Assembly: GCF_044458865.1 (NCBI RefSeq)
Contig: NZ_JBITIH010000003.1
Coordinates: 62,001 to 126,000 of the forward strand
From: Micromonospora_G sp044458865
Lineage (GTDB): Bacteria; Actinomycetota; Actinomycetes; Mycobacteriales; Micromonosporaceae
Length of the DNA: 64,000 bases
Reading direction: 5' to 3'
The notes beneath the pieces are model-generated. The model was not told the DNA's origin, searched no databases, and worked only from the letters and a program-made list of their open reading frames with translations. Below are positions 16,414 through 24,142 of the stretch, piece by piece. Position 1 is the stretch's first letter. Each line of letters opens with the position of its first letter. A program made the position numbers and the translations under genes.

Positions 16414-18006
16414 TCAGCGGACGGTCACCCGCACGCTGTGCCAACCCGTGGCGCCGTCCGGATCCACCGGTCGGGGCTCGCCGGACTGGGTCGCGCCGGT
16501 GGCATCGGTCGCCCGTACCCGAAGGGTGTGCTCGCCGGGGGTCGCCTCCCACCGCCACGACCACTGCACCCAGGTATCGATCGAGGCGGTCGGGGCGAGG
16601 GTGGCGGGCTGCCACGGTTCCCCGTCAACCTGCACCTCGACCTGCTTGATGCCCCGATGTTGCGCCCACGCCACCCCGGCGACGGTGACCGGGCCGGCGG
16701 CCGGGCGGTTACGTGGCCGGGGCGTGTCGATTCGGGACTGGGTCTTGATCGGCCCCTCCGGCGCCCAACCGCGTGGCACCCAGTACGCGTCGAAGTCCGC
16801 GAACCGGGTCAGCTCCAGCTCCACCACCCACTTGCACGCGGAGACGTAGCCGTACAGTCCGGGCACCACGACCCGGACCGGGAAGCCGTGCTCGACCGGA
16901 AGCGGTTCACCGTTCATCCCGATCGCCAGCATCGCGTCCCGGCCGTCGCGCAGCACCGAGGTCGGGGTGCCACAGGTCCAGCCGTCGGCCGAGCGCCCCA
17001 CCACCTGGTCGGCGTCGTCGAGCGGACCAGCCTGGTCGAGCAGGTCGGCCAGGGGTACGCCGAGCCAGCGGGCATTGCCGATCAGGTCGCCCCCGACCTC
17101 GTTGGAGACGCAGGCGAGGGTGATGTCCCGTTCGATCAGGGGGCGGTCGAGCAGGTCGGCGTAGGTCAGCGTGATCGGGTTCCGGACCCGACCGTGGATG
17201 CGCAGTTTCCACTTCTCGGGATCGACCTGCGGCACGACCAGCGCGGTGTCGATCCGGTAGAACTGCCTGTTCGGCGTCGTGTAGGGCGCGAGCTGGGTCA
17301 GGTCGAGATCGGCGCCGGCGGGCACGGGCGCCGCCGGGCTGGCCGGCGCGGGCAGGATCACCGCCGCACGGGCGTCCGAGACGCCCCGCCGGGTGCCGAG
17401 CCAGCGCCCACCGAACCCGCCCACCGCTGCGGCGCCGAGCGTCGCCGCCACCCCGGTCAGGAACCGACGCCGCTCCTCACCCCCCTGCTCGGGTAAGGAA
17501 GGGCCCCTTGTTATCGCATTCGGTTGTACAAGGGGCCCTTCCTTCCGGGCCAGGGGGGCGTCCGGCCAGGGGCGCGGTACGAGGATCACCCGTAGCCAGC
17601 GGAACGCCCCGGCGCCAAGAGCCGCGCCGAGCAGCGAGGGCAGGGCGGCGGCTACCCCGGCGCCCGGTCGGGTCAGCGCCGCGACCGCGCCGATCAGGCC
17701 GAAGCCAGCGATGCCGAGGTAGCCGACGGCGGCGACACGGAGCGCGCGGATACCGATCAGCGCGGCGAACCCGGTCAACAGCACACCGGTGCCGACCAGC
17801 AGCGCGACCTTGTCGTGGACACCGAACACGTCGATGGCGAACTGTTTGAGGGGTTCGGGTACCACGTCGACCACGACCGCGCCGACCGCGACCAGCGGGG
17901 CCGACCGGGGTCCGGTCGCCGCGGCGACCAACTCGGCCGAGCCGATCGCGACAGCGGCGGCGGCGATCCCGACGAGTGATCCGTACCTGCTCTGTGCGGT
18001 GTTCAC
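16414..18006 (-). CDS. Membrane-anchored sulfite-oxidase-family molybdopterin oxidoreductase
   Basis: I take GTG 18006 (MNTAQSRYGSLVG, 530 residues). An ATG at 18165 is in frame but lies inside an inverted repeat and lacks a ribosome-binding site. Four or more hydrophobic helices form the first 150 residues. A basic Tat-like stretch (ERRRFLTGVAATLGAAAVGG) then leads out of the membrane. The extracytoplasmic part is a sulfite oxidase-like molybdopterin domain: IHGRVRNPITLTYADLL, the cofactor Cys in ITLACVSNEVGGDLIGNARWLGVPL, GYVSACKWV. An Ig-like dimerisation domain ends it. Substrate unknown. About 18 residues (155-172) come from an inserted palindromic repeat. Confidence 0.85.
   Translation of the reverse strand: MNTAQSRYGSLVGIAAAAVAIGSAELVAAATGPRSAPLVAVGAVVVDVVPEPLKQFAIDVFGVHDKVALLVGTGVLLTGFAALIGIRALRVAAVGYLGIAGFGLIGAVAALTRPGAGVAAALPSLLGAALGAGAFRWLRVILVPRPWPDAPLARKEGPLVQPNAITRGPSLPEQGGEERRRFLTGVAATLGAAAVGGFGGRWLGTRRGVSDARAAVILPAPASPAAPVPAGADLDLTQLAPYTTPNRQFYRIDTALVVPQVDPEKWKLRIHGRVRNPITLTYADLLDRPLIERDITLACVSNEVGGDLIGNARWLGVPLADLLDQAGPLDDADQVVGRSADGWTCGTPTSVLRDGRDAMLAIGMNGEPLPVEHGFPVRVVVPGLYGYVSACKWVVELELTRFADFDAYWVPRGWAPEGPIKTQSRIDTPRPRNRPAAGPVTVAGVAWAQHRGIKQVEVQVDGEPWQPATLAPTASIDTWVQWSWRWEATPGEHTLRVRATDATGATQSGEPRPVDPDGATGWHSVRVTVR
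17495..17544. repeat. Palindromic repeat copy A, inside a coding region
   Basis: Two perfect 17-nt arms, AAGGAAGGGCCCCTTGT at 17495-17511 and its complement at 17528-17544, enclose a 16-nt loop. The element lies in frame in the sulfite-oxidase-like gene, in the linker between the membrane helices and the Tat-like segment. It is translated as KEGPLVQPNAITRGPSLP. Its first 31 nt (17494-17524) match copy D. Confidence 0.9.
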
Positions 18007-18141
18007 CGGGCCAATGGTGACGCTCCCGGCGGGGAGCCGGTAGTGGGCGGTGGTGGTCCAGACTCGCAGAACGTCATCTTGGCCACGTACGGCAAGGGGG
18101 ACCTGACGCTGAGCGATCCGCGCCGCCCGGGGGCTGACGCA

Positions 18142-18202
18142 AACCAGGGTAGATTCGCGCGACATGGCCGGTTGGGGCCAGGAACGCGAACCTACCCTGG
18201 TT
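18142..18202. repeat. 18-bp inverted repeat between groEL and the oxidoreductase gene
   Basis: AACCAGGGTAGATTCGCG (18142-18159) pairs with 18185-18202 with one mismatch across a 25-nt spacer. It lies about 47 nt after the groEL stop. It could be a groEL terminator or an operator before the next gene. No T-run follows on the minus strand. Confidence 0.6.
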
Positions 18203-18248
18203 CTACCGCGTAAGCGGGTGGTGCCGTCCTACCGGTGGTACGGGCGAA

Positions 18249-19883
18249 CTAGAAGCCCGGACCGTGCTGGTGGCCGTGGCCGTGTCCACCAGCGGCCGGA
18301 GCCTCCGCCTTGGCCGGCTTGTCGACGACCAGGCTCTCGGTGGTGAGCAGCAGACCGGCGATGGACGCGGCGTTGAGGACCGCGTTGCGGGTCACCTTCA
18401 CCGGGTCGATGATGCCGGCCTTGGCCAGGTCGACGTACTCGTCGGTGGCGGCGTTGAGGCCGGTGCCCCAGGCGCTGCCCGCCACCTTCTGTACGACCAC
18501 GTAACCGTCGTGCCCGGCGTTCTGCGCGATCCAGCGGAGCGGCTCGACGAGCGCCTTGCGGACGATCGACACACCGACCTTCTCGTCACCGGTGAAGCCC
18601 AGGTCGTCGTCGAGGACCGAGGAGATCTGCACCAGCGCGGCGCCGCCGCCCGGAACAGTGCCCTCTTCGACGGCGGCCTTGGTGGCGGCGATCGCGTCTT
18701 CGATGCGGTGCTTGCGCTCCTTCATCTCGACCTCGGTCGCCGCGCCGGCCTTGATCACCGCGATGCCACCGGAGAGCTTCGCCAGCCGCTCGGCCAGCTT
18801 CTCCCGGTCCCACTCGGAGTCCGAAGCCTCGATCTCCTTGCGGATCTGGGCGACCCGGTCGGCCACCTCGGTGTCACGGCCCTTGCCGTCGATGACCGTG
18901 GTGTTGTCCTTGTCGACCACGACCCGACGGGCGCTACCGAGCACCTCCAGGCCGACCGCGTCGAGCTTGTAGCCCAACTCGGGGGCGACCAGCTCGGCAC
19001 CGGTGATGACGGCCATGTCCTGCAGCAGCGCCTTGCGGCGGTCCCCGAAGCCGGGGGCCTTGACCGCGCAGACCTTGACCGTCTTGCGGATCGAGTTGAC
19101 CACGAGGGTCGAGAGGGCCTGGCCCTCCACGTCCTCGGCCACGATCAGCAGCGGCTTGCTGGTCTGGAGAACCTTCTCCAGCAGCGGCAGCAGCTCTTCG
19201 ATCGCGGAGATCTTCTGGGTCGTGATCAGGATGTACGGGTCGTCGAGGACCGCTTCCTGCGACTCAGCGTCGGTCACGAAGTTGGGCGAGATGAAGCCCT
19301 TGTCGAACTGCAGGCCCTCGGTGACCTCCAGCTCGGTGGCGAGGGTGGAGCCCTCCTCGACGGTGATGACACCGTCGCGGCCGACCCGCTCCATCGCCTC
19401 GGCGATCAGGTCGCCGATGGTCGCGTCCTGCGCCGAGATGGTCGCCACGTGCGCGATCGACTCGCGGCTGCCGACCTCGACGGCCTTCTTCAGCAGGGCC
19501 TCGGACACCTTGGCCGCTGCCGCGTCGATGCCCCGCTTGAGACCGGTCGGGTTCGCCCCGGCGGTCACGTTGCGCAGGCCCTCACGGACCAGCGCCTGGG
19601 CGAGCACCGTCGCGGTGGTGGTCCCGTCACCGGCGACATCGTTGGTCTTCGTCGCCACCTCCTTGACCAGCTGCGCGCCAAGGTTCTCGTACGGGTTGGT
19701 GAGTTCGATCTCCTTGGCGATGGTCACACCATCGTTGGTGATCGTCGGGGCACCGAACTTCTTGTCCAGAACGACGTTGCGCCCGCGCGGGCCGAGGGTG
19801 ACCTTGACCGTGTCGGCGAGCGTGTTGACACCGTGCTCCAGCAGGTGCCGGGCGTCATCCGAGAAGCTCAGAATCTTCGCCAT
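18249..19883 (-). CDS. groL: Chaperonin GroEL, His-tailed GroEL1 type
   Basis: This is the 60-kDa chaperonin subunit that folds proteins inside its double ring with ATP. It has 544 residues, the full family length. Typical blocks are LGPRGRNVVLDKKFGAPTITNDGVTIAKEIEL, the nucleotide loop DGTTTATVLAQ, and EEGTVPGGGAALV. The C terminus is His-rich (GGHGHGHQHGPGF) rather than the Gly-Met tail, which in actinobacteria marks GroEL1, the copy linked to groES. groES lies 82 nt upstream. The pair is probably one operon under HrcA control through CIRCE. Confidence 0.97.
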   Translation of the reverse strand: MAKILSFSDDARHLLEHGVNTLADTVKVTLGPRGRNVVLDKKFGAPTITNDGVTIAKEIELTNPYENLGAQLVKEVATKTNDVAGDGTTTATVLAQALVREGLRNVTAGANPTGLKRGIDAAAAKVSEALLKKAVEVGSRESIAHVATISAQDATIGDLIAEAMERVGRDGVITVEEGSTLATELEVTEGLQFDKGFISPNFVTDAESQEAVLDDPYILITTQKISAIEELLPLLEKVLQTSKPLLIVAEDVEGQALSTLVVNSIRKTVKVCAVKAPGFGDRRKALLQDMAVITGAELVAPELGYKLDAVGLEVLGSARRVVVDKDNTTVIDGKGRDTEVADRVAQIRKEIEASDSEWDREKLAERLAKLSGGIAVIKAGAATEVEMKERKHRIEDAIAATKAAVEEGTVPGGGAALVQISSVLDDDLGFTGDEKVGVSIVRKALVEPLRWIAQNAGHDGYVVVQKVAGSAWGTGLNAATDEYVDLAKAGIIDPVKVTRNAVLNAASIAGLLLTTESLVVDKPAKAEAPAAGGHGHGHQHGPGF

Positions 19884-19965
19884 GTTTTACTCGGGTCCCT
19901 TCACACAGCACTGCCCCGGCCCGGCATGCCGGTCCGGGGCAGTGATCACTGGATCGGTCAGATCA

Positions 19966-20280
19966 CTACTTCTCGATGACCGCGAGGACGTCGCGGGCGG
20001 AGAGCACCAGGTACTCCTCGCCGGCGTACTTAACCTCGGTGCCGCCGTACTTCGAGTAGAGGACCGTGTCGCCGACCTTGACGTCAACCGGGATCCGGTT
20101 GCCCTTGTCGTCGATGCGGCCCGGGCCGACGGAGAGGACGGTGCCCTCCTGCGGCTTTTCCTTGGCGGTGTCGGGGATCACGATGCCCGACGCCGTGGTC
20201 GTCTCAGCCTCGTTCGCCTGGACCAGGATCCGGTCCTCGAGCGGCTTGATCGCAACCTTGGTCGCGGTAGTCACGGGCAT
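19966..20280 (-). CDS. groS: Co-chaperonin GroES
   Basis: The 104-residue 10-kDa cap of the GroEL ring has the beginning KVAIKPLEDRILVQANEAETTTASGIVIPD, which contains the mobile loop. KEKPQEGTVLSVGPG and the ending EYLVLSARDVLAVIEK are also typical. The ATG at 20280 follows an AGGAGGG-type site. The gene leads the groES-groEL operon; about 160 nt of leader separate it from a CIRCE-covered promoter. Confidence 0.97.
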   Translation of the reverse strand: MPVTTATKVAIKPLEDRILVQANEAETTTASGIVIPDTAKEKPQEGTVLSVGPGRIDDKGNRIPVDVKVGDTVLYSKYGGTEVKYAGEEYLVLSARDVLAVIEK

Positions 20281-20445
20281 ACCCTCCTGGGGTACTGGTT
20301 TCTATGCTGACCAGCGGGCTGGTCAGCGTCAATCTGCCACATGCCACCGGGCGGTTCCGTCGTCGCGGGTGCCGGTCCGCCTGGCGTTTCAGCCGCCGGG
20401 CCGGAGCCCGGAAGCTGGCACCCTCGGTCCGAGAGTGCTAACGGC

Positions 20446-20475
20446 AGATTATGCCGGTGGCTAGCACTCCGTCAA
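20446..20475 (-). promoter_or_regulatory. Vegetative promoter of groES-groEL
   Basis: On the minus strand TTGACG (20470-20475) and TAATCT (20446-20451) are 18 nt apart. The -35 hexamer lies within CIRCE, so HrcA binding would block polymerase. Confidence 0.75.
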
Positions 20476-20487
20476 GGAGAGTGCCAA
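20461..20487. promoter_or_regulatory. CIRCE operator for HrcA
   Basis: CTAGCACTC, a 9-nt spacer and GAGTGCCAA form the CIRCE inverted repeat with one arm mismatch. A separate CIRCE half, GAGTGCTAA (20433-20441), lies at the expected transcription start, 19 nt from the full operator. Confidence 0.85.
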
Positions 20488-20623
20488 CATGGTCGCCCGC
20501 GTGTTCCACGAAACCCCTTACCAGGCCACCATCGCCAGGGCGATCAGGACACCACCCGCCCGCCTCGACGCGCGGGACGTGCGGTGCCTCACATCGAGAC
20601 GTGTACTACCTCACAATGGCTCG

Positions 20624-21916
20624 ATGGATGTCGACCAGCTCGCCGCGCTGCGTACTCCGGTCGGGGTATCCGCGCTCGCCTCGGCGGCCGAACTCGCCGG
20701 CGGCGATCCACTGGTCGCCGCCGCCGCGCTGCGTTCGGCGGGGATTCCCGGCACGCTGGCCGCCGCCGCCCTCACCCAGGCCGAACTGCGCCGCCGCGCC
20801 GCCGACAAGTTCGGTCCGGACGCCACCGGCATGTTCTTCACCCGCCCCGGGCTCGAACAGGCCACCAGGTCGGTGGTCGCCGGCCGGCGTGCGCGACGGC
20901 TGCGGGCCGCCGGGGTACGCACCCTGGCCGATCTCGGTTGCGGCCTCGGCGCCGACGCGCTCGCCGCCGCCCGGGCCGGCATCCGGGTGTACGGCGTCGA
21001 GGCCGACCCGACCACCGCCGCGCTCGCCGCCGCGAACGCCGAGGCCGCCGGCCTGGCCGACCGGTTCACCGTCGTCTGCGGCGATGCCGAACAGTTCGAT
21101 CTGACCGGCGTGGACGCGGTCTTCTGCGACCCGGCCCGGCGTGCGACCGATGGCCGGCGGATCTTCGACCCGGCCGCCTACTCCCCACCGTGGGACTTTG
21201 TCGTCGGCCTGGCCGACCGGGTCGCCCGCACGGTGGTGAAGGTCGGGCCCGGCCTGGACCACCGGCTGATCCCGCCCGGTGCGGAGGCGGAATGGGTCAG
21301 CGTCGACCACGACCTGGTCGAGGCGACCCTCTGGTGCGGCGCACTCGCACAGGTCCCCCGCCGCGCCACCCTGCTTCGCGGTAAGGAAGGGCCCCCTGTT
21401 ATCGCTTCCGGTAGTAGAAGGGTCCCTTACCAACCCACTGCCCGGGGGCGGGACGGCGACGGTGGGAGTCGGGACAGCGGCGACGCGGAGGTCGACCAGT
21501 TGACCGGGAGCGGCACGGTCGAGGCGCCGGTCGGCCCGGTACGGCGCTACGTCTACGACCCGGACGGCGCGGTCGTACGGGCCCACCTGGTCGCCGAGTT
21601 CGCCGCGACGGTCGGTGGCACGTTGGCCGATCCGACCATCGCGTACGTCTACGCCAACCAAGCCGTACCGACCCGGTTCGCCCGCTGTCTGGAGATCAGC
21701 GACGTGCTGCCGTTCTCACTCAAACGGCTGCGTACCCTGCTGCGCGAACGTGGGGTCGGACGGGTGGAGATCCTGAAACGGGGTTCGGCACTCGATCCCG
21801 AACGGCTCCGGCGGGATCTGCGGCTCTCCGGTGCCGAGCCGGCGAGCCTGGTACTGACCCGGGTGGCCGGCGCGCCGACCGTGCTGGTCTGCCGCCCGGC
21901 ACCGTTGACCGGGTAG
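20624..21916 (+). CDS. THUMP-like class I SAM-dependent methyltransferase
   Basis: The product has 430 residues from the ATG at 20624; the frame is open to 20489 without support. The SAM-binding motif is TLADLGCGLGADALAAARAG, followed by the acidic residue in VYGVEADP. The catalytic-loop region has VDAVFCDPARR. The C-terminal part (LEISDVLPFSLKRLRTLLRERGVGRVEILKRG) matches the THUMP-like domain of this actinobacterial family, suggesting an RNA substrate, which is inference. Residues about 253-270 (KEGPPVIASGSRRVPYQ) are encoded by palindromic repeat copy B. A Gly/Asp-rich low-complexity stretch follows. ybaK starts 11 nt downstream. Confidence 0.8.
   Translation: MDVDQLAALRTPVGVSALASAAELAGGDPLVAAAALRSAGIPGTLAAAALTQAELRRRAADKFGPDATGMFFTRPGLEQATRSVVAGRRARRLRAAGVRTLADLGCGLGADALAAARAGIRVYGVEADPTTAALAAANAEAAGLADRFTVVCGDAEQFDLTGVDAVFCDPARRATDGRRIFDPAAYSPPWDFVVGLADRVARTVVKVGPGLDHRLIPPGAEAEWVSVDHDLVEATLWCGALAQVPRRATLLRGKEGPPVIASGSRRVPYQPTARGRDGDGGSRDSGDAEVDQLTGSGTVEAPVGPVRRYVYDPDGAVVRAHLVAEFAATVGGTLADPTIAYVYANQAVPTRFARCLEISDVLPFSLKRLRTLLRERGVGRVEILKRGSALDPERLRRDLRLSGAEPASLVLTRVAGAPTVLVCRPAPLTG
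21380..21431. repeat. Palindromic repeat copy B, degenerate, inside a coding region
   Basis: The left half (TAAGGAAGGGCCCCCTGTTA from 21382) has one change from the consensus half-unit. The right half is decayed, so only the outer GGTAAGG/CCTTACC arms still pair fully. It is in frame in the methyltransferase gene. Confidence 0.8.
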
Positions 21917-21927
21917 GGTTCGCGGCC

Positions 21928-22407
21928 GTGGCAGGTCAGGGGACGCCGGCGACGGCACTGCTGGTCAAGCAGAAGGTCGTGCACAGCACCCACCCGTACG
22001 ACGTACCGGTGGACTCGCCGCGTTACGGCGCGGAGGTGGCCGCCGCGCTCGGTGTCGAGCCGGAGCGGGTCTTCAAGTCACTGGTGACCGAGGTCGACGG
22101 AGCGTTGACCGTGGCGGTCGTACCGGTCACCGGCGAACTGGACCTGAAGGCGCTGGCGGCGGCGGTCGGCGGCAAGCGGGCGGTGATGGCCGACCGGACT
22201 CTGGCCGAGCGGACCACCGGTTACGTCCGGGGCGGCATCAGTCCGCTGGGCCAACGGAAGCGGTTGCCCACCGTGGTCGATTCGTCGGCGGAGCAGCACT
22301 CCACTGTGTACGTCTCCGCCGGTCGCCGAGGTCTGCAACTCCAGCTCGCGCCGGCGGACCTGATCCGCCTGACCGCGGCGATCACCGCGCCGATCGCCGC
22401 CGGTTGA
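21928..22407 (+). CDS. ybaK: YbaK/ProX-type Cys-tRNA(Pro) deacylase
   Basis: It removes wrongly attached amino acids, mainly cysteine, from tRNA-Pro. The 159-residue protein has the YbaK fold markers: GVEPERVFKSLVTEVDG with the conserved Lys, VVPVTGELDLKALAAAVGGKRAVMA, and GYVRGGISPLGQRKRLPTVVD. The GTG at 21928 lacks a Shine-Dalgarno sequence; TAGGGT (21914-21919), which overlaps the stop of the previous gene, lies 8 nt upstream and may give a leaderless message. Confidence 0.9.
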   Translation: MAGQGTPATALLVKQKVVHSTHPYDVPVDSPRYGAEVAAALGVEPERVFKSLVTEVDGALTVAVVPVTGELDLKALAAAVGGKRAVMADRTLAERTTGYVRGGISPLGQRKRLPTVVDSSAEQHSTVYVSAGRRGLQLQLAPADLIRLTAAITAPIAAG

Positions 22408-22764
22408 CGTACGGTCCCAGGCCGCTGGCTTCCGGCCCGAGGTGCCCGAGGTCCGGTCCCTCCAATCGGCTCGGGAATCGGTCGGGCAGGTGCGTGGAGC
22501 AAACCGCAAATGGGGCGTACCGGCGGACCGTCGTCGCCATGACGCGCACGTATCCCCCACGTTGCTGAATTGTTATGGCGGGCAACAAAACTGATGGCCT
22601 CGGCACCCTTGTGCCTCGCTCCCAGGCGCAATACGTTGCCGGACACAACAAAGGTAAGTACAGCCACTCTGAACCTGCAGTGGCGGCGGACCGCACCTTC
22701 CCCACCCACCGCGCCACGCAACGAAGTCAAGCGGACCTAACCCACCCCCGAAAGGACCCGTGCA
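22408..22764. other. Upstream region of the xylose-type transporter
   Basis: This 357-nt region must hold the promoter of the sugar operon. It includes GTTGC (22561-22565) and GCAAC (22582-22586) as a possible palindrome, and two CAACAAA-like sites near 22583 and 22640 that could be ROK-regulator contacts. GAAAGGACC before the ATG serves as ribosome-binding site. No gene is visible. Confidence 0.35.
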
Positions 22765-23856
22765 ATGCGCAAAGGGATCCTCACCATCGCCGCCGTGGGC
22801 CTGCTCGCCACCGGCGCGCTGACCGCCTGCGGCGACAGCTCCGACGACGCCGGCAGCGGCGCCAAGACTCCCAAGATCGGCGTGATCCTGCCGGACAGCG
22901 CCTCCTCGGACCGCTGGGAGACCGCGGACCGCAAGTTCCTGGAAGAGGCATTCAAGGCCGCTGGCGTCGATTACGTCATCCAGAACGCACAGGGCGACAA
23001 GACCCAGTTCCAGACCATCGCCGACCAGATGATGACCGGCGGCGCCACCGCGCTGATGATCGTCAACCTGGACTCCGGCACCGGCAAGGCGGTCCTCGAC
23101 AAGGCGAAGTCCCAGGGCGTCGCCACCATCGACTACGACCGGCTCACCCTCGGCGGCTCGGCCCAGTACTACGTCAGCTTCGACAACGTCGCGGTGGGCA
23201 AGCTGCAGGGCGAGGGCCTGGTCAAGTGCCTGACCGAGAAGGGCGCCAAGAACCCGGTGGTGGCCGAGCTCAACGGCTCGCCGACCGACAACAACGCCAC
23301 CCTGTTCAAGAACGGCTACGACTCGGTGCTCCAGCCGAAGTACGACGCCAAGGAGTACACCAAGGGTCCGGACCAGTCCGTTCCGGGCTGGGACAACACC
23401 CAGGCGGGCACCATCTTCGAGCAGATGCTGACCTCCCAGGGCGGCAAGATCGACGGTGTGCTGGCCGCCAACGACGGTCTCGGCAACGCGGTCGTCTCCA
23501 TCCTGAAGAAGAACAACCTCAACGGCAAGGTGCCGGTGACCGGCCAGGACGCGACCGTCCAGGGTCTGCAGAACATCCTCGCCGGCGACCAGTGCATGAC
23601 CGTCTACAAGGCGATCAAGCAGGAGGCGCAGGCCGGTGCCGAGCTGGCGATCGCGTTGGCCAAGGGCGAGCGCAAGGACGTCGGCCAGACCGTCAAGGAC
23701 CCGGAGGGTGGCCGTGAGGTCCCGTCCGTGCTGCTGACCCCGAAGGCCATCGACAAGTCCAACGTCAAGGACGTCATCGCCGACGGCTTCGTGACCAAGG
23801 AGCAGGTGTGCACCGCCGCGCTCGCCGCGGCCTGCACCGCAGCCGGCATCAGCTGA
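22765..23856 (+). CDS. xylF: Xylose-type ABC transporter substrate-binding lipoprotein
   Basis: This is a 363-residue periplasmic-binding protein of the ribose/xylose class. The signal peptide ends in a lipobox (GALTAC), so it is a lipoprotein. The mature part begins PKIGVILPDSASSDRWETADR, which is close to XylF. ADQMMTGGATALMIVNLDSGTG, IDYDRLTLGGSAQYYVSFDN and VLAANDGLGNAVVSIL follow. A pair of Cys residues near the C terminus (VCTAALAAAC) could form a disulfide. It leads the operon with the ATPase, permease and ROK regulator. Xylose as ligand is a family-level inference. Confidence 0.85.
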   Translation: MRKGILTIAAVGLLATGALTACGDSSDDAGSGAKTPKIGVILPDSASSDRWETADRKFLEEAFKAAGVDYVIQNAQGDKTQFQTIADQMMTGGATALMIVNLDSGTGKAVLDKAKSQGVATIDYDRLTLGGSAQYYVSFDNVAVGKLQGEGLVKCLTEKGAKNPVVAELNGSPTDNNATLFKNGYDSVLQPKYDAKEYTKGPDQSVPGWDNTQAGTIFEQMLTSQGGKIDGVLAANDGLGNAVVSILKKNNLNGKVPVTGQDATVQGLQNILAGDQCMTVYKAIKQEAQAGAELAIALAKGERKDVGQTVKDPEGGREVPSVLLTPKAIDKSNVKDVIADGFVTKEQVCTAALAAACTAAGIS

Positions 23857-23878
23857 CCTGGGGCTGAACCGGTCGGGT

Positions 23879-23922
23879 CCGGTGTGCCCGTCTGTCGACT
23901 CCTCGACGGACGGGCACACCGG
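23879..23922 (+). terminator. 20-bp hairpin between xylF and xylG, probable attenuator or RNA stabiliser
   Basis: The arms 23879-23898 and 23903-23922 pair over 20 positions with a single G-U, closing on a CTCC tetraloop, 23 nt after the xylF stop. There is no T-run. Such hairpins often protect the binding-protein message and reduce downstream transcription. Confidence 0.7.
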
Positions 23923-24063
23923 CGCTCCCGATCGGTGACCACGGTGAGCCACGTCGCCCACCATGTCACCAACGGCACCCCACCAGGCATCCACAATCGA
24001 CCGTGCACGGTGCCGCCGAGGCACAACCGTCCACGATCGGCCCGTGGAGCCCGAGATCGGACT

Positions 24064-24119
24064 CCCGCGACCGGAGCCCCGCGAACGGAACATCCCGCGA
24101 ACGGCGACCCCGCGATCGG
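24064..24119 (+). repeat. Four short direct repeats before xylG
   Basis: CCCGCGA(C/A/A/T)CGG occurs at 24064, 24078, 24094 and 24109, spaced 14-16 nt, ending 12 nt before the AAGGAG of xylG. The function is unknown; regulator contacts or leader RNA structure are possible. Confidence 0.6.
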
Positions 24120-24142
24120 ACACCCGTGTAAAGGAGACCACC

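Noticed and set aside
18264..19979. A 571-codon open frame antisense to groEL
   Set aside because: It is a mirror of groEL codons (Asp/Leu/Gly-rich) and has no recognisable domain.
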